The notes: generated by a model from the sequence alone, not told the origin. 64,000 nt of DNA from Mucilaginibacter segetis (GCF_016522075.1 NZ_JAEHFW010000002.1:682001-746000); one strand, 5' to 3'; counted from the first letter of the stretch, positions 8,087 through 17,515 are shown. Made by a program: numbers and translations.

Positions 8087-8127
8087 AAAAGGACAGTCCA
8101 CATGTTAAATGGCGACTGTCCTTTTTA
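8085..8127. terminator. Bidirectional terminator between DUF2490 and the TonB receptor gene
   Basis: Stem AAAAAGGACAGTC / GACTGTCCTTTTT with a 15-nt loop, flanked by A and T runs. It serves both convergent genes. Confidence 0.8.
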
Positions 8128-8141
8128 AGGTGTTAACGAGG

Positions 8142-10439
8142 TTATTTATTTGTACCAAATGGGAGATAGAAACCAAAGGTGATGTTTCTCCCGGGATTAT
8201 AAACCCCAAAAGTTGGATCTTCCTGACTATATCTACCAGGCCTTAAGCGGTTTAGGGCATCATAGTATTTTTTATTGGTTAAGTTATTCCCGGATATATA
8301 AACCTTTAACGGTTGAGAACCCAACTTAAAGGTTGTACCAATACCGGCATTTAACAAAGTATAGGCATCTGTCGGTGTTTCAAATGTGGCATCTATACGT
8401 GTTTGCTTAAAGTAATTATCAATACCTATAGAAGTATAAAAATCAGTAAGTCCTTTTATTTTTGGTTCAAAACGTAAAGTGTTATGCAAGCTGCCCGCGG
8501 GTATTAAAGGCAGTGGCCTGTCAAAAGTTTTATTTTGAGCATAGGTATATCCAAAAGTGTTCTCGAAATGCAAAAACGAAACTGGGTGAATAGTTAAATT
8601 GCCTTCTAAACCATAAAGATTTGCATTTACCTGGCCATATCGATATACATCTAAATTTCTGTCTGCTCCGCTACCTTCGTCAGTTACGGTTATTTGTTCA
8701 TTATTGGTATTGGAAGCATAAATAAAATTATGAATGTAATTCTCATATATTCCAAAACTGCCCGTAATTATTCCTGAACCATATTCGAGTGTTGCGTCTG
8801 TTTGATAGCTTCTTTCCGGGTTTAATCCGGCTGATCCTATTTCATAACGGTTGGTGCCTTCATGCACACCGTTTGATCCTAACTCAGCAGGATTAGGGGC
8901 ACGAAAGGCTGAACCTGCATTAGCCTTAAAGCTCAGATAATCATTAAACACATGAGTGTAGCCTAAAGCCCCGCTAACATTAGTGAATTTGTTGTCAAAT
9001 CCGGCAAAAACCTGCTCCCCCTCTTTTTGTAATGCTTTGCCATTATTACTAATAAAATCAAATCTTGCACCTGCACTAAAAGTGCTCTTTTCCCACGTTT
9101 TTTTAAGATAAACAAATGTACCTGCACTATATTCGTCATAGGCCGGTATCAGCAACTCTTCGCCTTTGTTTACGCTGTGTCCAAGGCTCCAGCTGGCGCC
9201 AATAACGGGTTTCCATCCATTGCTTTCGGGTAAAAAGTATTTGGCATCAACAGAGTAAGTGTTAAGATCGAAGAACAATGATGGAACAGGATTGTCCTCT
9301 AATTCTCTACGCTGATTTTTTTGGAAACCAAGGTCCAGTTTTAAAGACCCTGTACCAAAAAGAAAATTATTATTTAATGCGAGCTTGTAATGACGAACAT
9401 CTTGCCTTGGGTATTCCAATGTTCTGCTGGTGGAGTTATTATAAAGTTCATTTCCCGGATCAGCATCAAAAAACCCGATATTATTTTTAAAATAAGAGAA
9501 ATTTAAATGTGAATATCCCCACGCTTTGTTTACTCCAAGCATTCCGCTGAAATCTGTTTGATTGAAGCCGCTATTTTGATAATAACCAACTGGTGTTTTA
9601 AAGGAGTGTGCATTCTGATAAGTACCTCTTCCTCGCCAAACAAAGCCATCTTCGTTGCCGCTGAGCATAATCGAGGTGTTGCTTAGTCCGCTATTTGTGG
9701 AGTAGTTATCAAGTATCTCACCTTTTATATTGCCTTCGGCAGGAGTAGGTGGATCAATTACATTTATAACGCCTCCTAAAGCATCTGAGCCATACATCAA
9801 TGAAGCTGCTCCACGAAGAACTTCCACACGAGCTGCCTGAAACTGATCAATCTCAATACCATGCTCGTCACCAAATTGTTGCCCTTGTTGTTTAACACCG
9901 TCGCTTAAAGTAACCACGCGGTTATAGCTCAAACCCCGGATAACTGGTTTAGAAATGGCCTGGCTGGTGGTTATCTGGCTCACGCCTGGAACTTGTTTTG
10001 CCAAAGCATCAATAAGGTTAGTTGAAGTGCCCATCAATTGGTCTTTATTAACCACAGCAGCCGATGTGCTATTATACTTGCTGGAGGCAGTAACGGGTGT
10101 GCCGGTAATTACCACTTCATGTGCTTCAATTATAGATTGTTCTAAAGCAAAAACCAGTGGCTTTGTTGTTGAAAAATCTACTGTTTGAGTTAAAGTTTTA
10201 TATCCTACATATTGAACCTGTACCACAAATCTACCCTGAGCCGGTACCGATTTTAATGTAAATTCTCCATTGTTATTTGTGCCTACAGAGATATGTAATT
10301 CAGGTATGTTTATTACTGAGCCAGGAAGAGATTCACCTGTTTTAGCGTCAATAACTTTGCCTGTAATATTATTTGCACTTGCAAATGCTGAAATTTGTAT
10401 AAAGAGAAATAGAAAGCAACTAATTAATTTTAGTTTCAT
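8142..10439 (-). CDS. TonB-dependent outer membrane receptor
   Basis: 765 residues. A signal peptide is followed by a carboxypeptidase-regulatory-like domain (about 24-105, 'GKVIDAKTGESLPGS'), a TonB plug (about 115-225) and a 22-strand-type barrel ending in an aromatic residue region. The plug segment 'DEHGIEIDQFQAARVEVLRG' followed by 'YGSDALGGVINVID' resembles the ZnuD/metal-type receptors, where a similar H-G-x-x-I-D sequence occurs. This suggests a metal or metal-chelate ligand rather than a glycan, and no SusD partner is present. A small secreted His/Cys protein is encoded 62 bp upstream on the same strand, probably in one transcript. Confidence 0.88.
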   Translation of the reverse strand: MKLKLISCFLFLFIQISAFASANNITGKVIDAKTGESLPGSVINIPELHISVGTNNNGEFTLKSVPAQGRFVVQVQYVGYKTLTQTVDFSTTKPLVFALEQSIIEAHEVVITGTPVTASSKYNSTSAAVVNKDQLMGTSTNLIDALAKQVPGVSQITTSQAISKPVIRGLSYNRVVTLSDGVKQQGQQFGDEHGIEIDQFQAARVEVLRGAASLMYGSDALGGVINVIDPPTPAEGNIKGEILDNYSTNSGLSNTSIMLSGNEDGFVWRGRGTYQNAHSFKTPVGYYQNSGFNQTDFSGMLGVNKAWGYSHLNFSYFKNNIGFFDADPGNELYNNSTSRTLEYPRQDVRHYKLALNNNFLFGTGSLKLDLGFQKNQRRELEDNPVPSLFFDLNTYSVDAKYFLPESNGWKPVIGASWSLGHSVNKGEELLIPAYDEYSAGTFVYLKKTWEKSTFSAGARFDFISNNGKALQKEGEQVFAGFDNKFTNVSGALGYTHVFNDYLSFKANAGSAFRAPNPAELGSNGVHEGTNRYEIGSAGLNPERSYQTDATLEYGSGIITGSFGIYENYIHNFIYASNTNNEQITVTDEGSGADRNLDVYRYGQVNANLYGLEGNLTIHPVSFLHFENTFGYTYAQNKTFDRPLPLIPAGSLHNTLRFEPKIKGLTDFYTSIGIDNYFKQTRIDATFETPTDAYTLLNAGIGTTFKLGSQPLKVYISGNNLTNKKYYDALNRLRPGRYSQEDPTFGVYNPGRNITFGFYLPFGTNK

Positions 10440-10501
10440 AATAAATAAATTAAAAAATTTAATAATCCCGCTGTAGCGGATTAATTTTAAAAAGTAATGT
10501 A

Positions 10502-10828
10502 TTAGGAAACCAAAGGAGGTGCGCGCCCGGCGGCAAGTATCAGAGCGATACTGGTGAATTCGTACTCAGGAGATTTAAAAGTGTGATCGGACGTGATTAG
10601 TGTTATAGTATAACCACTATGAGTTACCACATCCATATTGCTATGGTGCATAATATCACACAATTGGCACTTCTCTTTTACCGTTTGCTGGGTTGAGCTT
10701 TTAAGATCATGAAGTGAGGAGCTGTTTTTTATAATATTATGCTGATGTGCATACACCATATACTGACCCGCTATGAAACAGAAAAGTAATATCCAGGGAC
10801 AGATAATTTGATAGGCGTTTTTTTTCAA
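10502..10828 (-). CDS. Small secreted His/Cys protein upstream of the TonB receptor
   Basis: A 108-residue protein with a hydrophobic N-terminal segment (signal peptide or anchor, about 8-28), scattered His ('YAHQHN'), a 'CQLCDIMHHSNMD' motif (CxxC followed by HH) and a C terminus 'LAAGRAPPLVS'. I recognise the general type, small single-pass proteins with an R-x-P-P tail next to metal-linked TonB receptors in Bacteroidota, but not a named family. CxxC plus His-His suggests transient binding of Cu or Zn in the periplasm. It is followed, without an obvious terminator, by the receptor gene. Confidence 0.65.
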   Translation of the reverse strand: MKKNAYQIICPWILLFCFIAGQYMVYAHQHNIIKNSSSLHDLKSSTQQTVKEKCQLCDIMHHSNMDVVTHSGYTITLITSDHTFKSPEYEFTSIALILAAGRAPPLVS

Positions 10829-10964
10829 AACAGGTAATATTGTTCAGCAATTTTTACAAAAGTAGTTAATAATGCTTTTTATTATTGTTTAAATCGTAAC
10901 AATGTTGTTAAATATGTATTTATTAAAAAAGTGTTAACAAAGATACATATGTATATTTGCTTTC

Positions 10965-11309
10965 ATGAAACCAGCGGAAGTAAATTTAAAATGGGAGCAA
11001 CTGCAAAACCGTATAGCCGAAGATTTTGACAATGAAAAGCCGGATATTAAAGTATTGCTCTTTCTAATAGGTGTACAGGAGCTTGGACAAGGCCCGCGAA
11101 AGTTCAGTAAAAGGCAAAAAGAAGAATTAATGCATATTGCTAATTGTAAGCTATTTAGTAAAATGGGGTTTTACGAGTTGGAAGGTCAGGATCAGGATGG
11201 ATGGCCTCACTGGAAATTGGTTAAAACCGTACCTAATTATACCTTACTTGAGCAAGAGATGCTGATAAGGTCGTTAATTATTGATTATTTTGACGAAAAT
11301 GGGTACTAA
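10965..11309 (+). CDS. Conserved hypothetical protein (114 aa)
   Basis: A 114-residue soluble, mixed-charge protein, predicted mostly helical, with no signal peptide or membrane segment and no motif I recognise. Its stop (TAA 11307-11309) is separated by one base from the ATG of the cyclophilin gene, so the two are translationally coupled. A TATATTTG sequence (perfect TAnnTTTG) at 10952-10959 lies only 5 bp before the start, with no matching -33 element. Confidence 0.7.
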   Translation: MKPAEVNLKWEQLQNRIAEDFDNEKPDIKVLLFLIGVQELGQGPRKFSKRQKEELMHIANCKLFSKMGFYELEGQDQDGWPHWKLVKTVPNYTLLEQEMLIRSLIIDYFDENGY

Positions 11310-11310
11310 A

Positions 11311-12021
11311 ATGAAGAAAACTCTTTCTCTTGTTATGGCGATACTTATGGTAAGTATTGCTTTTGGAAGGCCACCTGAAAATCAATATGTCCGTATAAGT
11401 ACAAGCTATGGAAGCTGTATTATACGTTTATATAACGAAACTCCGCTGCATCGGGATAACTTTATTAAACTAACCAAAAAGGGTTTTTACAATGGAACGC
11501 TTTTTCATAGAGTTATACAAAACTTTATGATACAAGGCGGCGATCCTGACTCAAAAGATACTCTTAAAGCCAAATCCGGAGCAGAGTTGGGTAATGGTGA
11601 TGTTGGTTATACCATACCGGCTGAGTTCAGGGATAGCCTTTTTCATAAACGAGGTGTTTTAGCCGCAGCCCGTGATGATAACCCCAAAAAAGCATCAAGC
11701 GGATGTCAGTTTTACATTGTGGAAGGCAAAAGATTTACTGCAGGTAAATTGGACACCTTGGAGAAAACCCGTTTAAAAGGTCGTAAAATACCGGAGTGGC
11801 AACGCGAATACTATACTTCAGTTGGTGGTGCCCCGCACCTGGATCAAAACTATACCGTTTATGGAGAAGTAGTAAGCGGTATTGATATGATTGACCGGAT
11901 AGCGGCGGTGAAAACTGATGAGCGCGACAGGCCGCTCAGTGATGTACCTATGACTATCACCCTACTGAATAAAAGGGAATGCCGGCGTCTGGATAAGATT
12001 TTAATGCCAAAAAATAATTGA
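11311..12021 (+). CDS. Secreted peptidyl-prolyl cis-trans isomerase (cyclophilin type)
   Basis: 236 residues from ATG 11311, giving a clean signal peptide ('MKKTLSLVMAILMVSIAFG'). The cyclophilin core follows: 'NFIKLTKKGFYNGTLFHRVI' (catalytic Arg in FHRVI), 'FMIQGGDP', 'SGCQFYIV' and 'LDQNYTVYGEVVSGIDMIDR'. An insertion between 'FYIV' and 'GAPHLDQN' is typical of Bacteroidota secreted cyclophilins. It probably assists folding of periplasmic or outer membrane proteins. Confidence 0.9.
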   Translation: MKKTLSLVMAILMVSIAFGRPPENQYVRISTSYGSCIIRLYNETPLHRDNFIKLTKKGFYNGTLFHRVIQNFMIQGGDPDSKDTLKAKSGAELGNGDVGYTIPAEFRDSLFHKRGVLAAARDDNPKKASSGCQFYIVEGKRFTAGKLDTLEKTRLKGRKIPEWQREYYTSVGGAPHLDQNYTVYGEVVSGIDMIDRIAAVKTDERDRPLSDVPMTITLLNKRECRRLDKILMPKNN

Positions 12022-12042
12022 ATTGACTTTTAGTCTATAGAA

Positions 12043-12810
12043 ATGAAGATCATTACTTATAACGTTAATGGCATACGGTCCGCAATCAGTAAGAATTGGC
12101 TGGCTTGGTTACAGGCTACCGATGCAGATGTGGTTTGTTTACAGGAAATAAAAGCTACGCCAGATGTATTAACTGATCTGCACCTGGTAGATGAGTTAGG
12201 ATATGAACATTACTGGTTCCCTGCAGAGAAAAAGGGCTATAGCGGAACCGCTATATTTACAAAACATACACCCAAACACGTAGAATACGGTTGCGGTATT
12301 GAAGATTTTGACCGCGAAGGACGATGTATTAGGGTAGATTTTGATAAAGTGTCTGTGATGAGCGTTTATTTTCCATCAGGGTCAAGTGGTGATGACAGAC
12401 AGGTTTTTAAATATCGTTTTTTAGATGAGTTTGGTAGATACCTTACCTTACTCAAAACAACACATCCTAATTTGGTAATATGTGGCGATTATAATATTTG
12501 TCATCGCCCGATTGATATTCATAATCCTAAATCAAATGCCAATTCATCAGGCTTTTTACCTGAAGAACGCGAATGGATGGAGAATTTTATGGAGTCCGGC
12601 TTTATAGATACCTTTCGGTACTTAAACAAGGAGCCTCACAATTATACATGGTGGAGTTTTCGTGCAAATGCCCGTGCAAAAAATTTGGGCTGGCGTATTG
12701 ACTATGCTATGGCAAGTAATAAGTTAGAGGCTAATATTAAAAGAGCAGCCATTTTACCCGAAGCAAGGCATTCCGACCATTGCCCCGTATTGCTGGAATT
12801 GGAATTTTAA
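12043..12810 (+). CDS. xth: Exodeoxyribonuclease III
   Basis: A 255-residue exonuclease/endonuclease/phosphatase-fold enzyme. Conserved motifs: 'TYNVNGIRSA' (N7 region), 'CLQEIKA' (metal-binding Glu), 'GTAIFTK', 'VICGDYNICH' (D-x-N), 'YTWWSFRANARAKNLGWRID' and the C-terminal 'HSDHCPVLLELEF' with catalytic Asp-His. It is an AP endonuclease / 3'-5' exonuclease of base excision repair. Length is normal for the family. Confidence 0.93.
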   Translation: MKIITYNVNGIRSAISKNWLAWLQATDADVVCLQEIKATPDVLTDLHLVDELGYEHYWFPAEKKGYSGTAIFTKHTPKHVEYGCGIEDFDREGRCIRVDFDKVSVMSVYFPSGSSGDDRQVFKYRFLDEFGRYLTLLKTTHPNLVICGDYNICHRPIDIHNPKSNANSSGFLPEEREWMENFMESGFIDTFRYLNKEPHNYTWWSFRANARAKNLGWRIDYAMASNKLEANIKRAAILPEARHSDHCPVLLELEF

Positions 12811-12823
12811 TATTACCCTATAA

Positions 12824-12858
12824 AAGAGCATGCCCGCTTTATAAGCGGGCATGCTCGT
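12824..12858. terminator. Terminator hairpin between convergent xth and efp
   Basis: Perfect 14-bp stem GAGCATGCCCGCTT (12826-12839) / AAGCGGGCATGCTC (12843-12856) with a 3-nt loop, between two convergent genes. T tracts are weak, so its efficiency is uncertain. Confidence 0.7.
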
Positions 12859-12879
12859 ATTTAAATGTTAAAGTAAAGT

Positions 12880-13443
12880 TTAACTTTTTGCGCGCTCAAC
12901 ATACGAGCCGGATGTGGTATCAACTTTTACCCTATCGCCGATATTAATAAATAACGGTACGCGTATCTCTGCCCCTGTTTCTAAAGTCGCACTTTTTAAT
13001 GCTCCGCTTGAAGTATCACCTTTTACGGCAGGCTCAGTATAAGTAACCTCTAATTCCGCAGAACCCGGCACCGATCCGATTATTGGTTCTTCACTTTCAA
13101 AAGATACGATAACATTCATACCTTCTTTAATAAATTTTACGCCACTGCCAAATAATTCCTTGGGGATATTATATTGTTCAAAAGTAGTGTTGTCCATTAC
13201 CACCAATGCATCGCCGTCTTCGTAAAGATATTGATAGTCATTCGTCTCTACACGTGCTATATCTACATCTTCGTCTGTACGGAAACGATATTCAACTAAT
13301 TTACCGGTTTTAATATTTCGCATGCGGGCCTGGTAAAACGCACGCAGGTTTCCTGGTGTACGGTGTAAAAAATCTTCTACCTGTACCAGTTCGCCATTAA
13401 AACGAAGTATGTTGCCATTTTTTATATCGGATGCTTTTGCCAT
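12880..13443 (-). CDS. efp: Elongation factor P
   Basis: A 187-residue three-domain EF-P (KOW-like, OB, C-terminal OB) with the usual ending 'PLFINIGDRVKVDTTSGSYV'. EF-P relieves ribosome stalling at proline runs. The tip of loop I, which normally reads P-G-K-G (Lys modified by EpmA) or P-G-R-G (Arg rhamnosylated by EarP), here reads 'HRTPGNLRAF', with Asn32 at the tip. No Lys or Arg sits at the usual modification position. It is the last gene of the lpx block and has its own promoter candidate. Confidence 0.95.
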   Translation of the reverse strand: MAKASDIKNGNILRFNGELVQVEDFLHRTPGNLRAFYQARMRNIKTGKLVEYRFRTDEDVDIARVETNDYQYLYEDGDALVVMDNTTFEQYNIPKELFGSGVKFIKEGMNVIVSFESEEPIIGSVPGSAELEVTYTEPAVKGDTSSGALKSATLETGAEIRVPLFINIGDRVKVDTTSGSYVERAKS

Positions 13444-13463
13444 AAAATATTATAATTGAGGGG

Positions 13464-13495
13464 CAAAATTACTTATATGACGGCAAAGAAACAAG
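13464..13495 (-). promoter_or_regulatory. Promoter candidate for efp
   Basis: On the minus strand TAATTTTG (13464-13471) matches TAnnTTTG fully. Twenty bases upstream of it, CTTG (13492-13495) matches the -33 TTTG at three of four positions. The leader to the efp ATG at 13443 would be about 15 nt. Confidence 0.45.
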
Positions 13496-13534
13496 AGCGG
13501 GGTTGTTTAGGCAAAATGTAGTTGCAACAGTGCT

Positions 13535-14152
13535 CTATTTATAATCGGTTATATCAAGAAATTTATTGCAGAAACCATATTCATGTTCCTGATTTGAGCA
13601 TACTATAGTTAACCTGTTTACACTAAATTTTTCAACCAGACTTAAATACCAATCAATTCCCTGCGTATCCAGATTAGAGGTTGGCTCATCAAGCATTAAC
13701 ATTGGGGTGTCTGAACAAAAAGCCAGAGTTAGTTTGAGGCGTTGTTTCATGCCTGAAGAAAAGTACTTAATCAGTTTGTTTTTACTTCCGGATAAATTTA
13801 AAATCTCGGCAACAGCAGTTTTATCCATTCCCACTCGGTAGGATTTGAATTTAAAATGAAAATCAACCATTTCATTTAGACTGAATTCTTCAATCAACTC
13901 TAAATATGGAGCAGCCATGCTCAAATAACCAAATGCCTTGTCTTCCTCAATTATTTGTCCGTTATAATTATATTTTATAGTACCAGCTGATGGGGTGAGG
14001 CTTCCGTTCAATATTTGTAACAGGGTAGATTTTCCGGAGCCGTTAGGGCCTAATATAGCATAACGGTCGGTATGGTTAAAAGAATAATCAACTCCTTTGA
14101 ATATCCATTCACGATTAAACCTGCGGCCAATATTTTCGAGTATGATATTCAT
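13535..14152 (-). CDS. ABC transporter ATP-binding protein (CcmA-like)
   Basis: A 205-residue ATPase with Walker A 'GPNGSGKST' (about 35-43), signature 'FSSGMKQRLKL' (in place of LSGGQ) and Walker B 'MLMLDEPTSN'. It is short and has no fused membrane domain; no permease gene is adjacent. It lies 19 bp downstream of lpxA. In Bacteroidota an ABC ATPase of this type often sits between lpxA and efp. The cargo is unknown. Confidence 0.85.
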   Translation of the reverse strand: MNIILENIGRRFNREWIFKGVDYSFNHTDRYAILGPNGSGKSTLLQILNGSLTPSAGTIKYNYNGQIIEEDKAFGYLSMAAPYLELIEEFSLNEMVDFHFKFKSYRVGMDKTAVAEILNLSGSKNKLIKYFSSGMKQRLKLTLAFCSDTPMLMLDEPTSNLDTQGIDWYLSLVEKFSVNRLTIVCSNQEHEYGFCNKFLDITDYK

Positions 14153-14171
14153 AGGTTTTGCCCGGGCGCAA

Positions 14172-14957
14172 TCATGTATTGCCGAAACCTTTCATAATAC
14201 CGCGTTGTGAATTTTGTACAAAGTTGATAATCTCGTCGCGCTCAATTGTAGGGTTAAACTCTGCTTCAATAATATCAAGCGCTTTAGTGATGTTATATTT
14301 TTTCAGAAAAATGATACGATAGATCTCCTGAATCTCATTAATAGTGGTGGCCGGGTACCCACGGCGGCGCAAGCCTACTGAGTTTATTCCAATATAGGAT
14401 AAAGGTTCACGGCCGGCTTTAGTAAAAGGAGGAACATCTTTACGAACCAGGGAGCCGCCCGATATCATGCTATGAGCGCCTATTTCCACAAACTGATGTA
14501 CTGCTGAGGTGCCGCCTATAAAGGCATAATCATATACGTTAATATGACCGGCAAGCTGTACTGCATTGGCGATAATTACATTATCGCCTATTATGCAGTC
14601 ATGCGCAACGTGTACATAAGCCATTAAAAGACAATTACTGCCAATTGTAGTGGTATTCTTATCAAGTGCAGTGCCCCGGTTCAGGGTTACACACTCGCGA
14701 ATAACCGTATTGTCCCCCACAGTAACAGTGCTCGGCTCGCCTTTATATTTCAGGTCCTGGGGTGGAGCAGACACAACAGCCCCCGGAAATATCCTGCAAT
14801 TTTTACCTATACGCGCACCATCCATAATTACAGAGTTTGATCCTATCCAAGTTCCTTCACCTACCTCTACATCCTTATGTATAGTAACAAAAGGTTCAAT
14901 AACTACGTTATCGGCTATTTTGGCCTGAGGATGTATATATGCCAGGGGTTGTATCAT
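14172..14957 (-). CDS. lpxA: Acyl-ACP--UDP-N-acetylglucosamine O-acyltransferase
   Basis: 261 residues of left-handed beta-helix hexapeptide repeats from the N terminus ('LAYIHPQAKIADNVVIEPFV'), with the catalytic-His segment 'AYVHVAHDCIIGDNV' and a C-terminal helical domain. It performs the first committed step of lipid A synthesis in the cytosol. It starts 6 bp after lpxC/fabZ and is clearly co-transcribed. Confidence 0.95.
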   Translation of the reverse strand: MIQPLAYIHPQAKIADNVVIEPFVTIHKDVEVGEGTWIGSNSVIMDGARIGKNCRIFPGAVVSAPPQDLKYKGEPSTVTVGDNTVIRECVTLNRGTALDKNTTTIGSNCLLMAYVHVAHDCIIGDNVIIANAVQLAGHINVYDYAFIGGTSAVHQFVEIGAHSMISGGSLVRKDVPPFTKAGREPLSYIGINSVGLRRRGYPATTINEIQEIYRIIFLKKYNITKALDIIEAEFNPTIERDEIINFVQNSQRGIMKGFGNT

Positions 14958-14963
14958 ACTATA

Positions 14964-16361
14964 CTATTTATATTTAACTATCTGAGCCATAAGTTCAGCC
15001 TCAACTACAATTTTTTCGCCTACCATTCCAATGCCTTTCATTTGCGCAATACCTCTACGGATAGGCGCAAGCAGGTCACATCGGAAAATTAACGTATCAC
15101 CGGGTAAAACCTTATCTTTAAAACGAGCATTTTCAATTTTCAGGAATAAAGTAAGCCAGTTTTCAGGGTCCGGAACAGTATTAAGTACTAAAATGCCTCC
15201 TGTTTGCGCCATAGCTTCAATTTGCAAAACACCCGGCATAACAGGTGCCCCCGGAAAGTGACCCACAAAGAAAGGCTCGTTCATAGTCACCGCTTTTAAA
15301 CCTACTACATGTGTTTTTGTAAGTTCTAATATCTTATCTATCAAAAGCATTGGTGGTCGATGCGGCAATATCTCCATTATTTGAACCGTATCATAAACCG
15401 GTTTCATATTTGGGTCGTAAACTTTAATATGCTTACGACTACGTTCTTTTTTTACCAGGGCTTTTATCTTTTTAGCAAAGGCGACATTAGCCGCATGCCC
15501 CGGCCGGGCAGCCATAATATGACCTTTAAGCGGTACGCCTACCAATGCCAGATCGCCAATCATATCCAGTAATTTATGACGTGCGGGTTCATTTTGATGC
15601 CGAAGTTCGATATTATTCAATATACCTTGAGGGGCTACACTAATATCTTTACGATTAAATAACTTAGCCAAATGCGCCAATTCCTCTTCGTCAACATTTT
15701 TATCTACAACAACTATAGCGTTATTTAAATCTCCGCCTTTTATAAGGTCATGTTTTAAAAGCGCCTCTAACTCATGTAAAAAACAAAAAGTACGACTGGA
15801 TGCTATTTCTTTTTTAAATTCAGTAATAGTAGAAATGCTTGCGTGTTGACTGCCTAAAACTTGCGAATTATAATCGACCATGCAAGTAAAACGATAATCA
15901 TCGTCTAAAGGCATTGCTACCATTTCAACTTTACGCTCAGGTTCGGAATAATGTATATTATAAGGTATATGATAGTATTCGCGGTCGGCATCTTGCTCGG
16001 TAAACCCAACTGATGATATTGCATCAATAAATTTAATGGCACTACCATCCATTATAGGGGTTTCAGGACCGTTCATATCAATCAAAACATTGTCTATTTC
16101 CAAACCAACTAAAGCAGCCAGCACATGTTCAACAGTACTTACGCTTGCGCCGTTTTGAGTAAGTGTGGTACCACGTGAGGTATCAGTAACGTAGTCAACG
16201 TCAGCGTCAATTATGGGCATCCCCGGCAAATCTATCCTGCGAAATTTATATCCATGTTTTTCAGCGGCAGGGTTAAACGTCATGGTAACGCTTTCTCCTG
16301 TGTGTAATCCGGTGCCTGATATGGATACAGGCGATTTAATAGTTCTTTGTTTTACATTCAT
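14964..16361 (-). CDS. lpxC/fabZ: Bifunctional UDP-3-O-acyl-N-acetylglucosamine deacetylase / 3-hydroxyacyl-ACP dehydratase
   Basis: 465 residues. The N-terminal LpxC domain (about 1-310) has 'STVEHVLAALVGLEIDNV' (zinc His and catalytic region) and 'RHKLLDMIGDLALVG' with its zinc ligands. The C-terminal FabZ hot-dog domain (about 318-465) has 'ILPHRPPMLLIDKI' and the active-site segment 'VGHFPGAPVMPGVLQIEAMA'. The fusion is characteristic of Bacteroidota and couples lipid A deacetylation to supply of 3-hydroxyacyl-ACP. Confidence 0.95.
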   Translation of the reverse strand: MNVKQRTIKSPVSISGTGLHTGESVTMTFNPAAEKHGYKFRRIDLPGMPIIDADVDYVTDTSRGTTLTQNGASVSTVEHVLAALVGLEIDNVLIDMNGPETPIMDGSAIKFIDAISSVGFTEQDADREYYHIPYNIHYSEPERKVEMVAMPLDDDYRFTCMVDYNSQVLGSQHASISTITEFKKEIASSRTFCFLHELEALLKHDLIKGGDLNNAIVVVDKNVDEEELAHLAKLFNRKDISVAPQGILNNIELRHQNEPARHKLLDMIGDLALVGVPLKGHIMAARPGHAANVAFAKKIKALVKKERSRKHIKVYDPNMKPVYDTVQIMEILPHRPPMLLIDKILELTKTHVVGLKAVTMNEPFFVGHFPGAPVMPGVLQIEAMAQTGGILVLNTVPDPENWLTLFLKIENARFKDKVLPGDTLIFRCDLLAPIRRGIAQMKGIGMVGEKIVVEAELMAQIVKYK

Positions 16362-16382
16362 AACTTTGAGTGCTGAGCCTAT

Positions 16383-17435
16383 TTATGCTGACCCTGCATT
16401 TTTTTCACGTAATCCGGTTATTATTTGTTCAAGTTCGGTAACTCTTTTCTCCAGCTCAGGTAATCGGCGTATGTTTACATGTGAGCGCAGGTAGTCTTTA
16501 TATGCCTGATAAGGGCTCCCACCCCATTGTTTATCCGGGATTTTAACTGATCGGTTAATACCAGTTTGCGCCCCGAACTGACTGCCATCGGCTATAGCTA
16601 AATGGCCGGCAAATCCTACCTGGCCGCCTATAACTACCCGTTCTCCTATTTTAGTACTGCCTGATATACCAGCTTGTCCGGCTATAACGGTATTAGTACC
16701 AATTTCCACATTGTGTGCTATCTGCACCAGGTTGTCTATTTTAACACCTTTTCCAATAACTGTTGAACCCATGGTAGCCCGGTCAATAGTTGTATTTGAA
16801 CCTATTTCCACATCATCCTCTACAATAACATTCCCTATTTGGGCTATTTTGGTATATGAGCCGTTTTTATTGGGAGCAAATCCAAATCCGTCACTGCCTA
16901 TTATAGCTCCTGAATGTATAACAACATTACTGCCAATAAAACAATCGAAATAAATTTTAACGCCTGGAAACAATGTTACATTATTACCAAGTGTTACATT
17001 GTCACCAACATAACAACCCGGATATATTTTGCAATTATCGCCAATTTTTACATCCTGACTAAGATATGCAAACGCGCCTATATATAAATTTTTACCGTTT
17101 TTTACTGTAGGATGGATAAACGAGGGTTCTTCTATACCGGTTTTATTAAGCTTTATCGTATTATATTTTTCTAAAAGCACCGAAAATGCATTATAAGCGT
17201 CTTCAACTCTTATTAAAGTAGAATAAACTTGCTTGGATAACTTTTGCCCATTATTGACAATAATTACTGACGCATTAGAAGTATATAAATATTGCTCATA
17301 TTTATTATTTGCCAAAAATGACAACGCCCCCTTTCCTGCCTCTTCTATTTTTGCTAAATGATTTACCTCAGCTAATGGGTCACCTTCAATAGTTCCATTG
17401 AGCAGTAAAGCTATATCCTTGGCAGTAAATTGCAT
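16383..17435 (-). CDS. lpxD: UDP-3-O-(3-hydroxyacyl)glucosamine N-acyltransferase
   Basis: 350 residues. An N-terminal uridine-binding domain (about 1-105) is followed by hexapeptide beta-helix repeats. These include '[19 protein letters not shown]' and the catalytic-His segment '[11 protein letters not shown]'. A C-terminal coiled helix ('[18 protein letters not shown]') ends the chain. It is the first gene of lpxD-lpxC/fabZ-lpxA on the minus strand. Confidence 0.95.
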   Translation of the reverse strand: MQFTAKDIALLLNGTIEGDPLAEVNHLAKIEEAGKGALSFLANNKYEQYLYTSNASVIIVNNGQKLSKQVYSTLIRVEDAYNAFSVLLEKYNTIKLNKTGIEEPSFIHPTVKNGKNLYIGAFAYLSQDVKIGDNCKIYPGCYVGDNVTLGNNVTLFPGVKIYFDCFIGSNVVIHSGAIIGSDGFGFAPNKNGSYTKIAQIGNVIVEDDVEIGSNTTIDRATMGSTVIGKGVKIDNLVQIAHNVEIGTNTVIAGQAGISGSTKIGERVVIGGQVGFAGHLAIADGSQFGAQTGINRSVKIPDKQWGGSPYQAYKDYLRSHVNIRRLPELEKRVTELEQIITGLREKNAGSA

Positions 17436-17515
17436 TTTACAAATTTATAGTTATTTATTTAATTGTATTTATGTGAAAAGGTATCCAAATAAACGCTAAT
17501 AAAGATGGTTTAATA

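Noticed and set aside
10952-10959. TATATTTG as a promoter giving a leaderless mRNA for the 114-residue hypothetical gene
   Set aside because: Perfect -7 match but no TTTG near the -33 distance, and the sequence is common in AT-rich DNA.
17440-17447. TAAATTTG directly before lpxD as a leaderless promoter
   Set aside because: No -33 element at 19-21 nt; lpxD may instead be read from the HD gene upstream.
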